A stretch of DNA of 64,000 nt from Granulicella aggregans (GTDB taxonomy: Bacteria; Acidobacteriota; Terriglobia; Terriglobales; Acidobacteriaceae), in assembly GCF_025685565.1 (NCBI RefSeq), contig NZ_JAGSYE010000002.1:744001-808000 (forward strand), given 5' to 3'. Positions 17,307 to 25,301 of the stretch are shown here, one piece after another (the first letter of the stretch is position 1; every line of letters begins with the position of its first letter). A model generated the notes under the pieces. That model was given only the letters and a program-made list of their open reading frames with translations, was not told the origin of the DNA and did not search any database. The position numbers and the translations under genes were made by a program.

Positions 17307-17335
17307 ATGGCGCCGACAAACTGCATCGGCGCCAT
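17307..17335 (-). terminator. Hairpin after the 56-residue protein gene
   Basis: ATGGCGCCGA (17307-17316) and TCGGCGCCAT (17326-17335) form a perfect 10-bp stem with a 9-nt loop. In the direction of the small gene at 17358 the hairpin is followed by the AT-rich stretch TATTTATG. Confidence 0.7.
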
Positions 17336-17357
17336 CACTTCAGTTCGTTACGGAGAC

Positions 17358-17528
17358 TCAATTCCAGATCTTGTACGCCTCTACCGCTTCAATCGAAAAC
17401 TGCTGGTCCGGCTCCATCGGCTTCATCCGCTGCACAAACTGCTCTGCTTCAGCCTTCGTGTCGAACATCATCCGGTTGTACAGCTGACCGAACCGTAACT
17501 GGTCGCATATCCAAAGCGTCTCTGACAT
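17358..17528 (-). CDS. Small conserved-looking protein of 56 residues (paralogue A)
   Basis: A short frame from ATG at 17528 encodes MSETLWICDQLRFGQLYN, a basic/acidic helix and the end AYKIWN. GAGG lies 9 nt upstream, which favours this ATG over the one at 17534. A near-perfect terminator hairpin follows. A second small gene at 19599-19769 encodes a protein of the same length with the same plan: an N-terminal W-x-C motif, a helix with (A/S)EEQAR or KAEAEQF, and a final WN. The shared plan supports both as real. Function unknown. Confidence 0.65.
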   Translation of the reverse strand: MSETLWICDQLRFGQLYNRMMFDTKAEAEQFVQRMKPMEPDQQFSIEAVEAYKIWN

Positions 17529-17534
17529 GGTCAT

Positions 17535-17817
17535 CACCCTCGCGACTAGATTTGAGTTCCAGACTTGCAGTGCCTACCGCGTCTCATCTTCTGCCTGTTC
17601 AAACCCCGGTCCCGGGAATTTGTCTTGCTCTATGCCTGAACAGTTCCAACGCTCAAACATCCATCCGCAACCCGCGCCTAACCCTGCTCTTCTGCAGCGC
17701 GCCCTGCTTCTGGTCCACCGCAATAGCCTTACTCATCTTGGCTTGCAATTAGTTTGATTCACTTCACTACACATTGGACGCAGAAGCACGCCGATCGATA
17801 CACCCGTACCAAAGCGA
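17535..17817. other. Intergenic gap with no recognised gene
   Basis: No family-like product was found in this 283-bp stretch on either strand, and no strong hairpin was seen. It separates the nei-type gene from the small-protein gene and presumably holds the latter's promoter. Confidence 0.5.
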
Positions 17818-18747
17818 TCAACTCTTCTTTCCTTCTTCGGCCTGGCACGTCGGACACCAGAAGAGATTCCGCGCCGCCATCTCCCGTTTCAACACGGTAG
17901 TCCCGCACACAAAGCAAGGCTTTCCGTTGCGCCGGTAGACGTAGTGCGCCTCTTCCTTATCCGGTCGAGCCGCTTTCTTCTTTCCCTTCGACGAAGGCCG
18001 ATCCTCCGGCTTCGTCGTCACAATGCGCCGATCCACCATCCCCGCCCGCATCAGCGGCAGAGCCTCATCCCAGATCGCCTTAAGCGTCTTCTCCGGAACG
18101 TCCTTCCCTGGCAGAAACGGACTCAACCTCGCCCGAAACAGCAGCTCCGCCCGATAGATGTTCCCAATGCCCGCGATGACCGACTGGTCCATCAACAGCT
18201 CCCCAATCGACTTCCGGCTCTTCAGAATTTTCGCGAACGCCTTCGCAGGATCGTCGCCGCCCTTGCCATCGACGCCCAGCGGATCCGGCCCCAGCCGCTC
18301 CCGCAGCTTGTCCCACTTCGCATTGGTGTACACCGAGCAGTCCATCGGCCCGCGCAGCTCCACCCAAGCCACCCGCTTCGCATCGAAGTCGTTCGACCCG
18401 TCATCGTCGGCGTACCACGCATGACGCTTGCTCTCGCCCGGCGCAACCGGCTTCTTGACCGCCGCCTCATTCCACATCCGCAGCCGCAGCGCCCCACGCA
18501 CCTCCGGCAGCGGCCCCGAGCCCTCGGTAAAGTCGCCCTGCAGCCCCAGGTGGATATGCAGAATCCGGTCCTTCCCAAACACATACCCCAGATGCTTGCC
18601 CACCGCCATCACCCGCAGCAGCTTCCGCCCATCGATCGCATCGACATCGGTAAACCGCCCCTGCGGCCCATCCGCGCGAACCACCTTGCCACCAAACGCG
18701 GCAAAATGCCGCTCCGCCCACCGATGGATCTCATTGCCTTCAGGCAC
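17818..18747 (-). CDS. Fpg/Nei-family DNA glycosylase/AP lyase
   Basis: This 309-residue base-excision repair enzyme begins MPEGNEIHRWAERH, so Pro2 and Glu3 provide the catalytic N-terminus of the Fpg/Nei family. The conserved lysine is in VGKHLGYVF at about residues 49-57. The helix-two-turn-helix is IAGIGNIYRAELLFRARLSP at about residues 193-212. The zinc finger is CFVCGT...WCPTCQ near the C-terminus. The PEGNEI start resembles Nei2-type enzymes of actinobacteria more than MutM (PELPEV). It removes oxidised bases; which ones cannot be said from sequence. Confidence 0.88.
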   Translation of the reverse strand: MPEGNEIHRWAERHFAAFGGKVVRADGPQGRFTDVDAIDGRKLLRVMAVGKHLGYVFGKDRILHIHLGLQGDFTEGSGPLPEVRGALRLRMWNEAAVKKPVAPGESKRHAWYADDDGSNDFDAKRVAWVELRGPMDCSVYTNAKWDKLRERLGPDPLGVDGKGGDDPAKAFAKILKSRKSIGELLMDQSVIAGIGNIYRAELLFRARLSPFLPGKDVPEKTLKAIWDEALPLMRAGMVDRRIVTTKPEDRPSSKGKKKAARPDKEEAHYVYRRNGKPCFVCGTTVLKREMAARNLFWCPTCQAEEGKKS

Positions 18748-18783
18748 ACCTACCCCCAGACTTGAAAGCCACTTACCTTACCC

Positions 18784-18872
18784 CTTGTCATCCTTCGACG
18801 AAGTCGGAGGATCTGCTGTTGCTCTTGCTGTTGCCTGTTTCTGCCGTCATTCTGAGCGTAGCGAAGAATCCC
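18784..18872. repeat. 89-bp dispersed repeat, left copy flanking higA
   Basis: It begins CTTGTCATCCTTCGACGAAG and ends GCGTAGCGAAGAATCCC. By manual alignment about 82 of 89 bases equal the copy at 19297-19385, in the same orientation. The first part can fold (ATCCTTCG with CGGAGGAT, allowing a G-T pair). Confidence 0.8.
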
Positions 18873-18952
18873 GATGAAGCTCTCGCCACCCATACCATCC
18901 GAAGCTTTCTGCCAGGAACGCTAAGAGCCTCTTTTCATGCCTCCGCCAGCGT

Positions 18953-19276
18953 TCAAGCCACCGAAACTTCCCTCGGCATCACTTCCTTCTCAATCACACT
19001 CCGAGCATGCTTGTAAGCCACCGCCAACTCATAGTTGCTCTGCAGATTCATCCAAAACTGAGCTGGCATTCCAAAGTACCTCGCCAGCCGATAAGCCGTA
19101 TCCGCGCTGATACTCCGCCGTTCGGCCACAATCTCACTAATCCGTGTCGAAGGAACCCGCAGCGCTATTGCCAGCGCATTCGCCGAGAGATTCAGCGGCA
19201 CCAGAAACTCCTCCCGCAGCATCTCGCCCGGATGAACCGGAGCGCCCGGGTGATTCGGATTACGTGAAATCGCCAT
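18953..19276 (-). CDS. higA: HigA-family antitoxin-like HTH protein, no HigB partner
   Basis: This 107-residue protein is typical of HigA (VapI-type) antitoxins. It has HPGEMLREEFLVPLNLSANALA at about residues 15-36 and an XRE helix-turn-helix with RVPSTRISEIVAERRSISAD at about residues 40-59. It continues YRLARYFGMPAQFWMNLQ, the family signature before the C-terminal helix. HigB toxin genes usually precede higA immediately, but the 80 bp upstream hold only a dispersed repeat, so this is an orphan. Two 89-bp direct repeats flank the gene. Confidence 0.88.
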   Translation of the reverse strand: MAISRNPNHPGAPVHPGEMLREEFLVPLNLSANALAIALRVPSTRISEIVAERRSISADTAYRLARYFGMPAQFWMNLQSNYELAVAYKHARSVIEKEVMPREVSVA

Positions 19277-19296
19277 AGATCACCTCTCCCACTTTA

Positions 19297-19385
19297 CTTG
19301 TCATCCTTCGACGAAGTCGGAGGGTCTGCTGTTGCATTTGCCGTTGCCTGTTCCTGGCGTCATTCTGAGCGGAGCGAAGAATCCC
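19297..19385. repeat. 89-bp dispersed repeat, right copy flanking higA
   Basis: The direct repeat partner of 18784-18872. Its last bases are read as the C-terminal codons of the truncated VOC gene at 19360, so the repeat has replaced the 3' part of that gene. Confidence 0.8.
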
Positions 19386-19545
19386 CGCCCACGCCCAGCT
19401 CGCACACCACCGAGCCATCCGGCGCATCATGACGAAACAAAGCCTCCGCCCCAAACGCAGCCTTATAAAACTCGATCGCCGCTGCACCATCTCTCACAGA
19501 GAGAAACGGCGCAACGGCGATCTTTCGAACTCGAGCTTCACTCAT
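19360..19545 (-). pseudogene. Truncated VOC (glyoxalase/PhnB-like) gene
   Basis: The first 48 or so residues are a normal PhnB-like VOC half: IAVAPFLSVRDGAAAIEFYK, AAFGAEALFRHDAPDGSV and CELGVGG. The family continues at this point with a metal-binding strand and a second half (total about 130-150 residues). Here the frame instead runs into the dispersed repeat and stops after DSSLRSE. With only one third of the domain left it cannot fold as a complete VOC protein. Insertion or recombination at the repeat is the likely cause. Confidence 0.75.
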
Positions 19546-19598
19546 CCCTCACCTCGCTGCATTACTTCGCGAGGCGATTCTACCGCTAGGCCAATCTC

Positions 19599-19769
19599 TT
19601 AATTCCAGACATGCTGGATCGGCATCGGCTCAATCTTCAGCGTCAGATCCGGCGCAACCCCAGCCAACTTCTTCGCAAACGCCCGCGCCTGCTCCTCGCT
19701 CAGAAACATCTGCGTCTCCTGCATCTGCCCACCGAACCACTGCTCACACTTCCAGATCATGTTTGTCAT
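19599..19769 (-). CDS. Small protein of 56 residues (paralogue B)
   Basis: The frame from ATG at 19769 encodes MTNMIWKCEQWFGGQMQE, a helix SEEQARAFAKKLAG, and the end MPIQHVWN. GGGG lies 5-9 nt upstream as a ribosome binding site. It has the same length and layout as the gene at 17358-17528, including W-x-C near the start and WN at the end. It is the first gene downstream of dnaK, beyond a strong hairpin. Function unknown. Confidence 0.65.
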   Translation of the reverse strand: MTNMIWKCEQWFGGQMQETQMFLSEEQARAFAKKLAGVAPDLTLKIEPMPIQHVWN

Positions 19770-19820
19770 CGCAGCCCCCTTTGGTCTATTCCCTATCGAC
19801 CGATGTTCATCCTTTGTACA

Positions 19821-19854
19821 GAAGGGCGCCCCTCAAAGTTCCGGGGCGCCCTTC
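19821..19854. terminator. Strong hairpin after dnaK
   Basis: GAAGGGCGCCCC (19821-19832) pairs perfectly with GGGGCGCCCTTC (19843-19854) around a 10-nt loop, 31 bp beyond the dnaK stop. It probably ends the dnaK transcript and isolates the small-protein gene. Confidence 0.85.
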
Positions 19855-19884
19855 CTTTCTCAACCGGCAGTGATCGCCTGAAGG

Positions 19885-21798
19885 TTACTTCTCAGCGTCC
19901 ACGTACTCGGCGTCGATTACGCCTTCGTCCTTCTTTGCCTCTTCGTGCGTGGTGCCCTCGGCTGCCGCAGCGCCATCAGTCGGAGCAGAAGCCGCGCCCG
20001 CCTTGTACACCGCCTCAGCCAGCTTGTGGCTCGCCGTCTGCAGCTTGTCCTTGACGGAGTTCAGTTCGCTTGCGGAAGACGTGCCCGCCAGCTTCTCCTT
20101 CGCCTCGGCAAGAGCCGACTCGACCTCGGACTTATCGCTCGCCTGCACCTTGTCTCCGCTCTCCTTCAACATCTTCTCGATGTTGTAGACCAGCGAATCC
20201 AGCTGATTGCGTGCCTCGATCTCGTCCTTCTTCTCCTTGTCCTCGGCCGCGTGAGCTTCGGCATCCTTCGCCATACGCTCCACTTCGTCCTTGCTGAGAC
20301 CCGAAGAAGACGTGATGGTGATCTTCTGGTCCTTGCCAGTTCCACGATCTTTAGCGGTTACGTTGAGAATACCGTTCGCGTCGATATCGAAGGTAACCTC
20401 GATCTGCGGTACGCCGCGCTGCGCCGGAACAATGCCGCTGAGCTTGAACTTGCCCAGAGTACGGTTACCGTTCGCCAGCGGACGCTCGCCCTGCATCACG
20501 TGAACTTCAACCTCGGTCTGGTTATCCGCGAAGGTCGAGAACGTCTCCGACTTCTTCGTCGGGATCGTCGTGTTGCGCGTGATCATCGGTGTCGCCACGC
20601 CGCCAGCCGTCTCAATCGAGAGCGTCAGCGGAGTCACGTCGAGCAGCAGCAGGTCCTTCACTTCGCCGGCAAGTACGCCAGCCTGGACCGCTGCACCAAT
20701 CGCGACGACCTCATCCGGGTTCACACCCTTATGCGGCTCCTTACCGAAGAGCTCCTTCACCAACTGCTGGATCTTCGGCATACGCGTCTGGCCACCAACG
20801 AGAACGACTTCGTCAATCTTGCTGGCATCGACGCCGGCATCCTTCATCGCCTGCTTCGAAGGCCCAATCGAGCGCTGCAACAGGTCGTCGACCAGCGACT
20901 CGAGCTTCGCACGAGTCAGGTTGCGCACCAGGTGCTTCGGTCCGCTCGCATCGGCCGTAATAAAGGGGAGATTGATCTCCGACTCCTGCGCCGTCGAAAG
21001 CTCAATCTTCGCCTTCTCCGCCGCGTCCTTCAGACGCTGAAGCGCCATCTCGTTGCCCTTCGCATGCAGGTCGAGACCGGTGTCGGACTTGAACTCCGAG
21101 ATCAGCCAATCCACAATGCGCTGGTCGAGATTGTCGCCGCCAAGGTGGGTATCACCATTGGTCGACTTCACTTCGATGACGCCCTCGCCAACCTCAAGAA
21201 TCGAGATATCGAAGGTACCGCCGCCGAAGTCGTAGACCGCGATCGTCTCGTCCTTCTTTTTGTCGAGGCCATAAGCGAGCGCAGCCGCCGTCGGCTCGTT
21301 CACAATGCGCTTCACATCGAGACCGGCAATCTTCCCGGCATCCTTGGTCGCCTGACGCTGAGCGTCATTGAAGTAAGCAGGAACCGTGATGACAGCTTCC
21401 GTCACCGACTGGCCAAGATAGTCCTCGGCGGCCTTCTTCAGCTTCTGCAGGATCATCGCCGAGACTTCAGGAGCGGTAAACTCCTTGCCCTGCGCCAGAA
21501 CGCCGACGTTGTCGCCCTTGGCTACAACCTTGTACGGCACCATCTTCATCTCGTCGCCAACTTCGTTCAGCCGGCGGCCCATAAACCGCTTGATCGAGTA
21601 AACCGTGTTCTCCGGGTTCGTGATCGCCTGACGCTTCGCCACCTGACCCACCAGGCGCTCTCCGCTCTTCGTAAACGCAACGATCGACGGGGTCGTACGC
21701 CCGCCTTCTTCATTGGCGATCACCTTCGGCTCGCCGCCTTCCATCACGGCTACGCAGGAGTTCGTCGTCCCCAAATCGATACCAATAATCTTGCCCAT
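19885..21798 (-). CDS. dnaK: Chaperone DnaK (Hsp70)
   Basis: This 637-residue cytosolic Hsp70 has the ATPase signatures [18 protein letters not shown] (residues 4-21), [16 protein letters not shown] (about 192-207) and [17 protein letters not shown] (about 334-350). The linker [12 protein letters not shown] is followed by the substrate-binding domain, and the C-terminus ends [13 protein letters not shown] in the usual acidic tail. Length is standard. It is preceded by a good promoter with overlapping inverted repeats and followed by a strong hairpin, so it appears monocistronic. grpE and a second dnaJ lie more than 30 kb away with hrcA. Confidence 0.98.
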   Translation of the reverse strand: MGKIIGIDLGTTNSCVAVMEGGEPKVIANEEGGRTTPSIVAFTKSGERLVGQVAKRQAITNPENTVYSIKRFMGRRLNEVGDEMKMVPYKVVAKGDNVGVLAQGKEFTAPEVSAMILQKLKKAAEDYLGQSVTEAVITVPAYFNDAQRQATKDAGKIAGLDVKRIVNEPTAAALAYGLDKKKDETIAVYDFGGGTFDISILEVGEGVIEVKSTNGDTHLGGDNLDQRIVDWLISEFKSDTGLDLHAKGNEMALQRLKDAAEKAKIELSTAQESEINLPFITADASGPKHLVRNLTRAKLESLVDDLLQRSIGPSKQAMKDAGVDASKIDEVVLVGGQTRMPKIQQLVKELFGKEPHKGVNPDEVVAIGAAVQAGVLAGEVKDLLLLDVTPLTLSIETAGGVATPMITRNTTIPTKKSETFSTFADNQTEVEVHVMQGERPLANGNRTLGKFKLSGIVPAQRGVPQIEVTFDIDANGILNVTAKDRGTGKDQKITITSSSGLSKDEVERMAKDAEAHAAEDKEKKDEIEARNQLDSLVYNIEKMLKESGDKVQASDKSEVESALAEAKEKLAGTSSASELNSVKDKLQTASHKLAEAVYKAGAASAPTDGAAAAEGTTHEEAKKDEGVIDAEYVDAEK

Positions 21799-21834
21799 CT
21801 GTATTGCCCCCTATTTTGTCTCTAAACTTCCGAC

Positions 21835-21869
21835 TCACTCATCATCACATGTGAGTGACTTACTGTCAA
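21835..21869 (-). promoter_or_regulatory. dnaK promoter with overlapping inverted repeat
   Basis: On the minus strand TTGACA (21869-21864) and GATGAT (21846-21841) are 17 bp apart, a sigma-70-type promoter 43 bp from the dnaK start. TGAGTGA (21852-21858) and TCACTCA (21835-21841) form an inverted repeat with a 10-nt spacer covering the spacer and -10 region. This is where a heat-shock repressor would bind; it is neither a clear CIRCE nor a consensus HAIR. Confidence 0.55.
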
Positions 21870-21941
21870 TGTATCTGATGCGGATTCTATGCAGCAAGAT
21901 TCGTCGATCAAGCGGGCCATCTGAAACAATGGCACACCGTC

Positions 21942-22406
21942 ATGCGCAACCTGCCAGACATCCTCTTTCTAGCCCAATTCGCCGCGACGCTCTTCATGAC
22001 CGGCCTCATCTGGTTCGTCCAGATCGTCCACTACCCTCTCTTCGCTAGTGTCCACGCCCACACCTCGTCCGATGCCTTTCGCACCTACGAAAACAGCCAC
22101 GCCAACCGCACCAGCTTCGTCGTCTTCCCACCCATGGCGGTTGAACTCCTCACCGCCCTCGCAGCCTTGTTCCCACGTCTCCGACCAGCGTTCCTCTCGC
22201 AGACAGCCGCCATCACCTCCGCTGTTCTCGTGCTGGCCATCTGGGCCAGCACCGGACTCCTCCAGGTTCCTCTCCACAACCGTCTCGCCGCAAATCCCAC
22301 CGCAGCCACCATCCGCAGCCTCGTCCTCTCCAACTGGCTCCGAACCGCCCTTTGGACCGCCCGCGCCATCCTGCTCACCAACGTGTTCTTCCACGCCATC
22401 CACTAG
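21942..22406 (+). CDS. Small polytopic membrane protein
   Basis: This 154-residue protein has four hydrophobic segments: FLAQFAATLFMTGLIWFVQI (about residues 8-27), MAVELLTALAALF, ITSAVLVLAIWASTG and a C-terminal LWTARAILLTNVFF. The loops hold HYPLF and YENSHANRTSFVVFPP. This arrangement resembles small DUF1772/DUF4149-like membrane proteins, but the family is not certain. It starts close to the dnaK promoter region and is transcribed divergently from dnaK. The function is not known. Confidence 0.65.
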   Translation: MRNLPDILFLAQFAATLFMTGLIWFVQIVHYPLFASVHAHTSSDAFRTYENSHANRTSFVVFPPMAVELLTALAALFPRLRPAFLSQTAAITSAVLVLAIWASTGLLQVPLHNRLAANPTAATIRSLVLSNWLRTALWTARAILLTNVFFHAIH

Positions 22407-22429
22407 CACGTATGCGCTATCCTCCACCC

Positions 22430-23650
22430 ATGCGCCTCGTCACCCTTCTGCTCCTGATCGCCGCCACCACTGCCCACTCCAAGGCCCAGTGGGAGATCGA
22501 AGACTCCCACACCACCGCCAGCCTGCGCGGCATCCATAACGTCGGCGGCGGCATCGCCTGGGCTAGCGGCACGAACGGCACAGTCCTCCGCACCACGGAC
22601 GACGGCAAGACATGGCAGACCTGCCCTGTCCCGCTCGCCGGAACCAAAGACACCGCCGAAAAGCTCGACTTCCGCGGTATCCAGGCTTTCGACGCCCAGA
22701 CCGCCATCGTCATGTCCTCCGGCCCCGGCGACCTGTCCCGCCTCTACAAAACAACCGACGGCTGCCAGACCTGGAAGCTCCTCTTCACCAACCCGGACAA
22801 AGACGGTTTCTTCGATTCAATTCAAGTCACAATGAACCCACCAGAATGGAGAACTGACGGCAAAAAGGCGTACACCGGCAAAGTCATTGGCGACCCTGTG
22901 GATGGTAAATTCGCGGAGTTCGACTCAAGCGACGGCGAGCACTGGTCGAAAAATAGCGGCGGTGAGGCCGGGGCGCCAACGGCAATGCATGGCGAAGGCC
23001 TTTTCGCAGCAAGTAATTCCAACTTGCTCCTCTCGCCCGGGGGATCAATCTTCGTGACAGGCGGGACATCTGGAAGCAGAAGCAGGACGCTCTCTGAATT
23101 CGTCAAACACGATCCACACGTCTCTTGGAAATACATCGGAGGCGATATTCCTATGGCTCGCGGAGAATCAGCAGGGACATTCTCCATCGCAACATCTACC
23201 GATTTCAACCAACTTTCAGAGGTACCGGCAGAACAAGGTTTCACTGTTTATTACTTCCGTAGAGATGCGATCTGTGTAGCAGTCGGCGGCGACTATAAGA
23301 AGCCAGATGAAACGAAGGGAACAGCTGCCCTCACCCTAGATGGCGGCCAGCACTGGCTTCCCGCCCAAACCCCACCCCACGGCTACCGCTCCGCCGTAGC
23401 CTACGACCCCAATAAAAAAACTTGGATCACCGTAGGCCCCAACGGCACCGACGTCTCCACCGACGACGGCCGCAACTGGCGCGCGCTCACGCCCACCTCG
23501 CTCGACGAGAAAGACGCCGACAAAAACTGGAACGCCCTTTCGCTTCCCTTCGTGGTCGGCCCCAAAGGCCGCATCGGCAAACTCCGCCCCACTGCCATTC
23601 TTCCGATTGTTCTCCCAGCCACAACTGGCAGCAAAGTAGCGAAGCCTTGA
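22430..23650 (+). CDS. Secreted Ycf48/BNR-type beta-propeller protein
   Basis: A start at 22430 gives the signal peptide MRLVTLLLLIAATTAHSKA; the ATG at 22412 is possible. The mature protein of about 385 residues has repeated photosynthesis-stability/BNR motifs such as GTNGTVLRTTDDGKTWQ, SRLYKTTDGCQTWKLLF, LTLDGGQHWLPA and VSTDDGRNWRAL. These are the Asp-box turns of a seven-bladed propeller, which suggests an exported protein, perhaps an assembly factor or a sialidase-like fold. The middle third (about 22820-23340) is visibly poorer in GC at third codon positions than both ends. Confidence 0.75.
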   Translation: MRLVTLLLLIAATTAHSKAQWEIEDSHTTASLRGIHNVGGGIAWASGTNGTVLRTTDDGKTWQTCPVPLAGTKDTAEKLDFRGIQAFDAQTAIVMSSGPGDLSRLYKTTDGCQTWKLLFTNPDKDGFFDSIQVTMNPPEWRTDGKKAYTGKVIGDPVDGKFAEFDSSDGEHWSKNSGGEAGAPTAMHGEGLFAASNSNLLLSPGGSIFVTGGTSGSRSRTLSEFVKHDPHVSWKYIGGDIPMARGESAGTFSIATSTDFNQLSEVPAEQGFTVYYFRRDAICVAVGGDYKKPDETKGTAALTLDGGQHWLPAQTPPHGYRSAVAYDPNKKTWITVGPNGTDVSTDDGRNWRALTPTSLDEKDADKNWNALSLPFVVGPKGRIGKLRPTAILPIVLPATTGSKVAKP

Positions 23651-23671
23651 TGAAGCTCCTGCCCTTGCTTC

Positions 23672-23743
23672 TAGGTAAGCCAAGGCTTCAGCCTTGGCAC
23701 TTTCCGATTCCACGAACGCGGGCTTCAGCCCCTGGGGTATGCC
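23672..23743. repeat. GGCTTCAGCC-type intergenic repeat
   Basis: GCCAAGGCT (23679-23687) and AGCCTTGGC (23690-23698) form a 9-bp stem with a 2-nt loop. A second unit, GGGCTTCAGCCCCTGGGGTATGCC, follows after about 20 bp. A related pair of units occurs at 60916-60980. Confidence 0.65.
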
Positions 23744-23765
23744 ATCATCATCCGGTCAAACGGTG

Positions 23766-24323
23766 TCAATCAGTTGCGAAAACCTCATACAAAACCAACC
23801 GAAACTGCGTTCCCGGAACCGAAAGTTCAGGTTCCCGCACCCGCCACATCCCATTCAAGTCCACGCGATACGCGGTCGCTACCGCCGGCTCGAACGCCCA
23901 GACGTGTTCCACTCCCATCGCAAGCCAATCCTTAAAGACCGTCCGCAGACGATGCCAGGTGTCATGCGGCGAAATCACCTCGACAACCAACAGAGGCGGC
24001 CTACGCACAATCCTGTCGATCTTCGGGAATCGCGACACAACCTGCACGTCCGGGCACCGGTAGCGCCCGGGAGCGACCTCTGTCCGGCAAGCCGGAAGCA
24101 CATACCACTCCCGTTCGTTTTCACACGCGGCGAGCAAACACATCACCGTGGTCATCACCCTGCTATGGTTCCACTCGCCGATATTGCGATCCGTCAGTCG
24201 GCCATCGACATAGTCGCACTCAGGCCTGTAGACGGTTCCGAGATACTCCTCTTCGGAGACAAAGACCGAGATGGGTCCTTCCTCTTGCGAGATCATTCCC
24301 TCCGGAACCCAATCGATCGGCAT
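23766..24323 (-). CDS. Uma2 family endonuclease-like protein
   Basis: This 185-residue Uma2 protein has the family order ECDYVDGRLTDRNIGEWNHS, then RYRCPDVQVVS with the conserved Asp, and PPLLVVEVISPHDTWHRLRT with the conserved Glu. It ends with a short beta-rich tail. It is a clearer family member than the one at 774-1379. It lies 11 bp downstream of the pseudopilin gene on the same strand and could be the last gene of the pilus operon's transcript. Biological role unproven. Confidence 0.85.
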   Translation of the reverse strand: MPIDWVPEGMISQEEGPISVFVSEEEYLGTVYRPECDYVDGRLTDRNIGEWNHSRVMTTVMCLLAACENEREWYVLPACRTEVAPGRYRCPDVQVVSRFPKIDRIVRRPPLLVVEVISPHDTWHRLRTVFKDWLAMGVEHVWAFEPAVATAYRVDLNGMWRVREPELSVPGTQFRLVLYEVFATD

Positions 24324-24334
24324 AAAACCTCACT

Positions 24335-25300
24335 CTACTGCGGATTCTGCACAGGAGCCGGATTCGGCGTGGGCGTCGGGTTATTCGGGTTATTCGGGTT
24401 ATTCGGATCGCTCGGCGTAGTTGGACTCGTCGGCGTCGTCGGAGTTCCGATTCCACCACCCGTCGTGCTGCTCAGCCCGCTCGCCGATCCCAACCCTCCG
24501 CTCGACGTAGCGATCCCGCCCCCGAAGAGGCTCGACTTCGCATAAAGCTGCTCAATCCGTGGGTCGTAGATAAACTCCCACGTCGAGTAGTTCGTCTGCT
24601 CGTTCAACGTAATGATGGAGTTGCCGTCCTTCGACAGCCCTACGCCCATAAACGGCCCCACCGAGCCGCCATCGAGCGGCGAGTCCGATCCTGTCCCTGT
24701 CGATCCGGTCGAGCCAGTCTGTCCACTCTGTCCAAAGCTGCTCGACCCAAAGCTGCTGCTGCCGGAACTCGAACTACCCTGAGTTCCAGAATCGCCCGGC
24801 GCTCCTGCCGAATTCCCCGGCCCGAAAGCACTTCCACCGGTTGTGCCGCCTGTCGTCGCGCCACCGCCAACACCGCTCGACAGCCCCGCCGCCGACCCCA
24901 GCCCGGTCGTCGCCAGCCCTGCCAGCGGCTGCCCGAAGAACCCTTTTACCGTCGTCTTCGCCTGCCCCACGCCGATCAGCCGCCAGTCGTCCTTGCCCGT
25001 AAACGGATCGAGATAGTGCTGGCGCAGGTAGCGCTCGTTGTTGGTCTTCTCAAGTTGCTTCACCGATGCTGGATAAGCATTCGTCTTCAGATGGAAGAGC
25101 CGGATTGCATGGACGTATTGCTGCCCCCGGTGGACCGCCTCTAGTTCTTTCTCCCGCTGAAGGTCCTTGGCTACGATCGGGGCAGCGACGCTCAAAAAGA
25201 TCAGCAACAGCGCGACCATCACGATTACGCCAAGCAGGAGAAATCCCTGTTCGTCGTCGCGAGCGTCACGCGGAGCCGGGTTCTCTCGAGGCATCGTCAC
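24335..25300 (-). CDS. Type II secretion/type IV pilus-like pseudopilin with low-complexity tail
   Basis: This 321-residue protein starts at GTG 25300 or ATG 25294. Residues 17-45 hold DEQGFLLLGVIVMVALLLIF, a prepilin-type segment with the usual glycine-phenylalanine site but leucines where most pilins have TLxE. A GspG-like region follows (RGQQYVHAIRLFHLKTNAYP and HYLDPFTGKDDWRLIG). The remaining 180 residues are rich in Gly, Ser, Thr and Pro and end with NPNNPNNP repeats encoded by tandem 9-bp units at 24377-24405. It is the last pilus-related gene of the operon. Confidence 0.75.
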   Translation of the reverse strand: MTMPRENPAPRDARDDEQGFLLLGVIVMVALLLIFLSVAAPIVAKDLQREKELEAVHRGQQYVHAIRLFHLKTNAYPASVKQLEKTNNERYLRQHYLDPFTGKDDWRLIGVGQAKTTVKGFFGQPLAGLATTGLGSAAGLSSGVGGGATTGGTTGGSAFGPGNSAGAPGDSGTQGSSSSGSSSFGSSSFGQSGQTGSTGSTGTGSDSPLDGGSVGPFMGVGLSKDGNSIITLNEQTNYSTWEFIYDPRIEQLYAKSSLFGGGIATSSGGLGSASGLSSTTGGGIGTPTTPTSPTTPSDPNNPNNPNNPTPTPNPAPVQNPQ

Positions 25301-25301
25301 G

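Noticed and set aside
19945..21825. A 626-codon frame opposite dnaK
   Set aside because: It is a mirror of the strongly biased dnaK coding strand. The translation is rich in Arg, Leu and His without any domain.
24377..24405. Short tandem 9-bp repeats as a CRISPR or VNTR locus
   Set aside because: They lie inside the pseudopilin gene, have no spacers, and encode an Asn-Pro repeat.
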